NCBI RefSeq assembly: GCF_012843315.1
Contig: NZ_JABAEX010000001.1
Span: forward strand, 372,001-436,000
Direction of reading: 5' to 3'
DNA from: Streptococcus sp. WB01_FAA12
GTDB lineage: Bacteria; Bacillota; Bacilli; Lactobacillales; Streptococcaceae
Length of the DNA: 64,000 nt
The stretch's first letter is position 1. Every line of letters begins with the position of its first letter. The notes beneath the pieces were generated by a model, which saw only the letters and a program-made list of their open reading frames with translations, made no database searches and had not been told where the DNA came from. This document shows, piece after piece, positions 60,491-64,000 of the stretch. The translations under genes and the position numbers were made by a program.

Positions 60491-60519
60491 TTGAAATCAC
60501 CTCCCTTTTAGGGTACAAT
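60491..60519 (+). promoter_or_regulatory. slrA promoter
   Basis: -35 TTGAAA, 17 bp spacer, -10 TACAAT, 29 bp before the ATG. Confidence 0.65.
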
Positions 60520-60548
60520 GATAGAAATGAATTTTTGAGAGGAAAACA

Positions 60549-61355
60549 ATGAAAAAACTAGCAACCCTTCTTTTACTATCATCTATTGCCCTTGCAGGAT
60601 GTACTAGTATCCAACGTGGTCTCCGTGGTGATGACTATGTCGACTCTAGTCTTGCAGCAGAAGAAAGCTCAAAAGCAGCTGCTCAGGCTGCCAAAGATTT
60701 GAATGACGCTTTGACCAATGAAAATGCCAACTTCCCTCAACTTTCTAAGGAAGTTGCTGAAGATGAAGCCGAAGTCATTCTCCACACAAGTCAGGGTGAT
60801 ATTCGCATCAAACTCTTCCCCAAACTAGCTCCTCTAGCAGTTGAAAACTTCCTCACTCACGCTAAAGAAGGCTACTATAACGGAATCACCTTCCACCGTG
60901 TCATCGATGGCTTTATGGTCCAAACTGGAGATCCTAAGGGAGATGGTACAGGGGGCCAATCCATCTGGCATGATAAGGACAAAACGAAGGACAAGGGAAC
61001 TGGTTTCAAAAATGAAATCTCTCCTTACCTATACAATATCCGCGGTGCCCTTGCTATGGCTAACACTGGTCAACCAAATACCAACGGTAGCCAATTCTTC
61101 ATCAACCAAAACTCGACAGATATTTCAACTAAACTTCCTACCAGCAAGTATCCTAAGAAAATCATCGAAGCCTATAAAGAAGGCGGAAATCCTAGTCTAG
61201 ATGGCAAACACCCTGTCTTTGGTCAAGTCATCGATGGCATGGACGTTGTTGACAAGATTGCCAAAGCTGAAAAAGATGAGAAAGACAAACCAACGTCTGC
61301 TATCACTATCGATAGTATCGAAGTGGTGAAAGACTACGACTTCAGCAAGAAATAA
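60549..61355 (+). CDS. slrA: Surface lipoprotein peptidyl-prolyl isomerase SlrA (cyclophilin)
   Basis: 268 aa lipoprotein with lipobox LAGC, lipidated Cys at position 18. A cyclophilin domain begins near residue 75: [62 protein letters not shown], with active-site [11 protein letters not shown]. It acts outside the membrane in protein folding and, in pneumococcus, adherence. The ATG follows GAGAGG. Confidence 0.93.
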   Translation: MKKLATLLLLSSIALAGCTSIQRGLRGDDYVDSSLAAEESSKAAAQAAKDLNDALTNENANFPQLSKEVAEDEAEVILHTSQGDIRIKLFPKLAPLAVENFLTHAKEGYYNGITFHRVIDGFMVQTGDPKGDGTGGQSIWHDKDKTKDKGTGFKNEISPYLYNIRGALAMANTGQPNTNGSQFFINQNSTDISTKLPTSKYPKKIIEAYKEGGNPSLDGKHPVFGQVIDGMDVVDKIAKAEKDEKDKPTSAITIDSIEVVKDYDFSKK

Positions 61356-61382
61356 ACCATCAACAGATAAGGAGACGATGAT

Positions 61383-61622
61383 ATGATTCTATTTTGGGGT
61401 TCTAAAGGTTATCAGAAAGATTTGGGACATACGCAAACTGCGATCGAATGTGGTCACTGTAACAATGTCGACACGTGGGAAATTGTTGAAACAGGGCGCA
61501 AATTTACCCTCTACTGGATTCCACTTTTTCCTTATGGTAAAAGTTACTTCGTTTCTTGTCCGATTTGCCACTACGGTAAAGAAATTGAGAAATCTGAAGT
61601 TGAAAACTATTTAAATTACTAG
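61383..61622 (+). CDS. Zinc-ribbon domain protein
   Basis: 79 aa with two CxxC pairs (CGHCNNVDTW and CPICHYGKEIEKSEVE) making a zinc ribbon, and a hydrophobic WIPLFPYGKSYFVSC middle. Similar to zinc-ribbon proteins found near lipoproteins in Firmicutes. The ATG has GGAG upstream. It may be cotranscribed with slrA. Confidence 0.75.
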   Translation: MILFWGSKGYQKDLGHTQTAIECGHCNNVDTWEIVETGRKFTLYWIPLFPYGKSYFVSCPICHYGKEIEKSEVENYLNY

Positions 61623-61624
61623 TC

Positions 61625-61658
61625 AAAAAAGGCCAAGTCATTTCGACTTGGCTTTTTT
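61625..61658. terminator. Bidirectional terminator after the zinc-ribbon gene
   Basis: AAAAAAGGCCAAGTC / GACTTGGCTTTTTT strong stem between convergent genes. Confidence 0.85.
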
Positions 61659-61665
61659 AGTGCTT

Positions 61666-63207
61666 TTAAGTTAACTTGTTAAAGTCCCAGATTTGGTCCA
61701 TCCAGCCTTCATAGAAGTCTGGCTCGTGGCAAACCATGAGGATTGAACCCTTATACTCTTTCAGAGCACGTTTGAGTTCATCCTTGGCATCCACATCTAG
61801 GTGGTTGGTTGGCTCGTCCAGCACTAAAACGTTGTTTTCACGGTTCATCAAGAGACAGAAACGCACCTTGGCCTGTTCCCCACCTGACAAGACCTGAATC
61901 TGACTTTCGATATGTTTGGTTGTCAAGCCACAACGAGCAAGGGCTGCACGGACTTCTGCTTGATTGAGTGCTGGAAAGGCATTCCAGACCGCTTCTAGAG
62001 GCGTCTGACGATTGCCCCCTTCTACTTCCTGCTCAAAGTAGCCAAGTTCTAGATAGTCGCCACGTTCGACTTCTCCAGCAATTGGTGGAATAATGCCCAA
62101 GAGAGACTTCAAGAGGGTTGTTTTCCCGATACCATTGGCTCCAATAATGGCAACCTTTTGATTGCGTTCAAAGGTGAGGTTTAATGGTTTGGTAAGTGGA
62201 CGGTCATAACCAATCTGTAAGTCCTTGGCTTGGAAGATAAATCGCCCTGGCGTACGAGCCGGTTTGAAATCAAAGGATGGCTTTGGTTTCTCGCTTTGGA
62301 GTTCGATAATATCCATCTTATCCAATTTCTTCTGACGGGACATGGCCATATTACGTGTTGCAACACGAGCTTTGTTTCGAGCGACAAAGTCCTTTAGTTC
62401 CGCTATCTCTTTCTGCTGACGTTCGTAAGCTGCCTCCAGCTGAGATTTCTTCATGGCATAAACTTCTTGGAACTGGTAGTAATCACCAGAGTAACGCGTC
62501 AGCTGTTGATTTTCCACATGATAGACGATATTAATCACATCATTGAGGAAAGGAATATCGTGCGAAATCAAGACAAAGGCATTCTCATAGTTTTGGAGAT
62601 AACGCTTAAGCCAGTCAATGTGTTCAGCATCCAAGTAGTTGGTTGGCTCGTCAAGCAACAAAATATCTGGTTTTTCAAGGAGAAGTTTAGCCAAAAGGAC
62701 CTTGGTTCTTTGTCCACCTGATAATGCTGTTACATCCGTATCCATGCCAAAGTCCATGACACCAAGGGCACGCGCCACTTCATCAATCTTAGCATCCAAG
62801 GTATAGAAATCACGACTCTCCAAACGGTCTTGGAGTTCGCCAACTTCTTCCATGAGTGCATCGATATCCGCTCCGTCTTCGGCCATTTCCATATAGAGGT
62901 CATTGATACGTGCTTCTGCTTTGAAAAGCTCATCAAAGGCTGTACGGAGCACATCACGAACAGTTTGACCTTCAGCCAGAACTGAGTGTTGATCCAGGTA
63001 ACCAGCAGTCACATATTTGGACCACTCAACTTTCCCTTCATCTGGTAACATCTTACCAGTTACGATGCTCATAAAGGTTGATTTCCCTTCACCATTGGCA
63101 CCGACCAGACCGATATGTTCACCCTTGAGGAGACGGAAGGACACATCTTCAAAAATTGCACGGTCACCAAAACCATGACTCAGATTTTTAACTTCTAAAA
63201 TACTCAT
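61666..63207 (-). CDS. ABC-F family ribosome-associated ATPase
   Basis: 513 aa with two ABC domains and no membrane domain. First Walker A GANGEGKST and signature ALSGGQRTKVLLAKLLL; second Walker A GANGIGKTT and signature VLSGGEQAKVRFCLL. The linker is charged (about residues 230-320: KKSQLEAAYERQQKEIAELKDFVARNKARVATRNMAMSRQ). Layout fits the YkpA/YbiT-type ABC-F proteins that act on the ribosome E-site; antibiotic-protection homologues differ in linker. It lies 1 bp downstream of the VanZ gene. Confidence 0.9.
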   Translation of the reverse strand: MSILEVKNLSHGFGDRAIFEDVSFRLLKGEHIGLVGANGEGKSTFMSIVTGKMLPDEGKVEWSKYVTAGYLDQHSVLAEGQTVRDVLRTAFDELFKAEARINDLYMEMAEDGADIDALMEEVGELQDRLESRDFYTLDAKIDEVARALGVMDFGMDTDVTALSGGQRTKVLLAKLLLEKPDILLLDEPTNYLDAEHIDWLKRYLQNYENAFVLISHDIPFLNDVINIVYHVENQQLTRYSGDYYQFQEVYAMKKSQLEAAYERQQKEIAELKDFVARNKARVATRNMAMSRQKKLDKMDIIELQSEKPKPSFDFKPARTPGRFIFQAKDLQIGYDRPLTKPLNLTFERNQKVAIIGANGIGKTTLLKSLLGIIPPIAGEVERGDYLELGYFEQEVEGGNRQTPLEAVWNAFPALNQAEVRAALARCGLTTKHIESQIQVLSGGEQAKVRFCLLMNRENNVLVLDEPTNHLDVDAKDELKRALKEYKGSILMVCHEPDFYEGWMDQIWDFNKLT

Positions 63208-63208
63208 T

Positions 63209-63688
63209 TTAATTCCTTATCTTGTTTTTATGCAGTCCTTTATAGAGGAGCCAAGCCAAATAGCCTCCCAGGGTATTGGTCCACAAATCATCAATCTCAA
63301 AGACGCGATTAAAGTCGAAGAAAAAATCTAAAACTAGTTGCGTACACTCAATTCCTAGACTTAGTAAAAAACTGAACAAAATCACTTTCTTAGTATTTCT
63401 TAGACCAGGCATAAGATAGAGAAGTTGGAAAATCAGTGGGAAGAGCAAGAGTATATTTAAGGCATTTTGCAAAAATATCCAGAATAGCTGCAGAAAGCTA
63501 GTCACTTCACCCAGATTCCAAAGGGAGTTTAAGGGAGTTAAAAGAAAAACCAGGCGTCCAAAAGTTTGAATACCTGGAGTTTCCACTCCTGTAGGAAGTT
63601 GAGGCTGGGGAGTGAAGCAAAAACAGACAATGCAAAGACTGTAAATAGCCACTCCCAATCTTAAGATTAATTCTCTTTTTTTAGTCAT
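63209..63688 (-). CDS. VanZ family membrane protein
   Basis: 159 aa with four to five helices. The segment ECTQLVLDFFFDFNRVFEIDDLWTNTLGGYLAWLLY is the hallmark of the VanZ family. VanZ itself raises teicoplanin resistance; the family role is otherwise unclear. It is coupled on both sides: 1 bp before the ABC-F gene and 1 bp after rlmN. Confidence 0.87.
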   Translation of the reverse strand: MTKKRELILRLGVAIYSLCIVCFCFTPQPQLPTGVETPGIQTFGRLVFLLTPLNSLWNLGEVTSFLQLFWIFLQNALNILLLFPLIFQLLYLMPGLRNTKKVILFSFLLSLGIECTQLVLDFFFDFNRVFEIDDLWTNTLGGYLAWLLYKGLHKNKIRN

Positions 63689-63689
63689 T

Positions 63690-64000
63690 TTATGGATTTA
63701 CCGCTGCGACTGCCTTCTGGCGGTCACGTTTCATTGTATTGGAGCGTAATTGTCCACAAGCTGCATCAATATCTGTACCATGCTCTTGACGGACAACACA
63801 GTTGACCCCTTTTTTCTTGAGGGTATCGTAGAAGGCCATCACGCGCTCTTTAGGACTACGGCTATATTGGTCATGCTCACTAACAGGGTTATAAGGAATC
63901 AAGTTTACATAAGACAATTTCTTGATGTTCTTGAGCAACTCCGCCAACTCCAAGGCTTGTTCTACACTATCATTGACTTCATTGAGCATGATATATTCAA
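63690..64000 (-). CDS. rlmN: 23S rRNA (adenine-2503-C2)-methyltransferase RlmN, 3' part only
   Basis: The last 103 codons are present; the gene continues past the right edge. The C-terminal [11 protein letters not shown] strand, [21 protein letters not shown] and the cysteine-containing [12 protein letters not shown], where Cys forms the covalent intermediate, identify the radical-SAM enzyme that methylates A2503 of 23S rRNA and A37 of some tRNAs. First gene of the rlmN-VanZ-ABC-F operon as seen here. Confidence 0.93.
   Translation of the reverse strand, partial: EYIMLNEVNDSVEQALELAELLKNIKKLSYVNLIPYNPVSEHDQYSRSPKERVMAFYDTLKKKGVNCVVRQEHGTDIDAACGQLRSNTMKRDRQKAVAAVNP

Overview
ORGANISM. Gene content, codon bias and low G+C point to a low-GC Gram-positive of the genus Streptococcus, mitis group. 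Supporting signs: the srtA-gyrA-ldh cluster; sufCDSUB; dnaX beside a free-Met-R-sulfoxide reductase; rpsA with tRNA-Gln/tRNA-Tyr; ilvE-parC and parE-plsY; the nucleoside operon methyltransferase-pdp-deoC-cdd-bmpA-nupABC; coaA-rpsT; metG with a MacAB-like exporter; gor-bioY; trmD-rimM; khpA-rpsP; slrA-ABC-F-vanZ-rlmN. ParC carries Gly52 and Asp91, and an aminoglycoside-adenylyltransferase-like gene lies between parC and parE. From recalled literature these are viridans (S. mitis/S. oralis) traits rather than typical S. pneumoniae. Species rank cannot be settled from the window alone. LAYOUT. 1-3.3 kb: 5' part of an O-acetylhomoserine sulfhydrylase gene, a formate/nitrite transporter, and a small decayed immunity-like patch with a SUKH remnant. 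3.3-9 kb: sortase A, GyrA, lactate dehydrogenase, HU, DegV. 9-17 kb: YitT, an amino-acid permease and the five-gene SUF iron-sulfur operon. 17-25 kb: DUF3272, dnaX, fRMsr, rpsA, two tRNAs, ilvE under a perfect CodY box, and parC. 25-28.6 kb: an accessory interval inside parC/parE with a CPBP protease, ANT-like enzyme, membrane protein and an AT-rich SEC-C/zinc protein. 28.6-41.7 kb: parE, plsY, the nucleoside uptake/salvage operon, coaA, rpsT. 41.7-51.5 kb: metG, a three-gene MacAB-like exporter, gor, bioY, small conserved proteins, trmD, rimM. 51.6-55.5 kb: an accessory islet with two alpha/beta hydrolases, an EamA exporter, an Imm5-like protein and a MazG-like enzyme, inserted between rimM and khpA. 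56-60.5 kb: an islet of IS debris, a TMEM175-like channel, a truncated XRE gene, a cadDX cadmium module and a membrane protein/XRE pair; it separates the two halves of a broken SAP-like gene. 60.5-64 kb: slrA, a zinc-ribbon protein, an ABC-F ATPase, VanZ and the 3' part of rlmN. HOW IT WORKS TOGETHER. Most of the window is housekeeping: topology, replication, translation, Fe-S assembly, nucleoside salvage, and lactate or branched-chain amino acid metabolism. Regulatory signals visible directly include a 15/15 CodY box before ilvE, cre-like boxes before ldh and the nucleoside operon, a CadC-type operator on the cadD promoter, and many extended -10 promoters. Four genes (DUF3272, fRMsr, plsY and the methyltransferase heading the nucleoside operon) have a -10 box ending exactly six bases before the ATG and no Shine-Dalgarno, which suggests leaderless transcripts. 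No prophage, CRISPR array, rRNA operon or intact insertion sequence is present.
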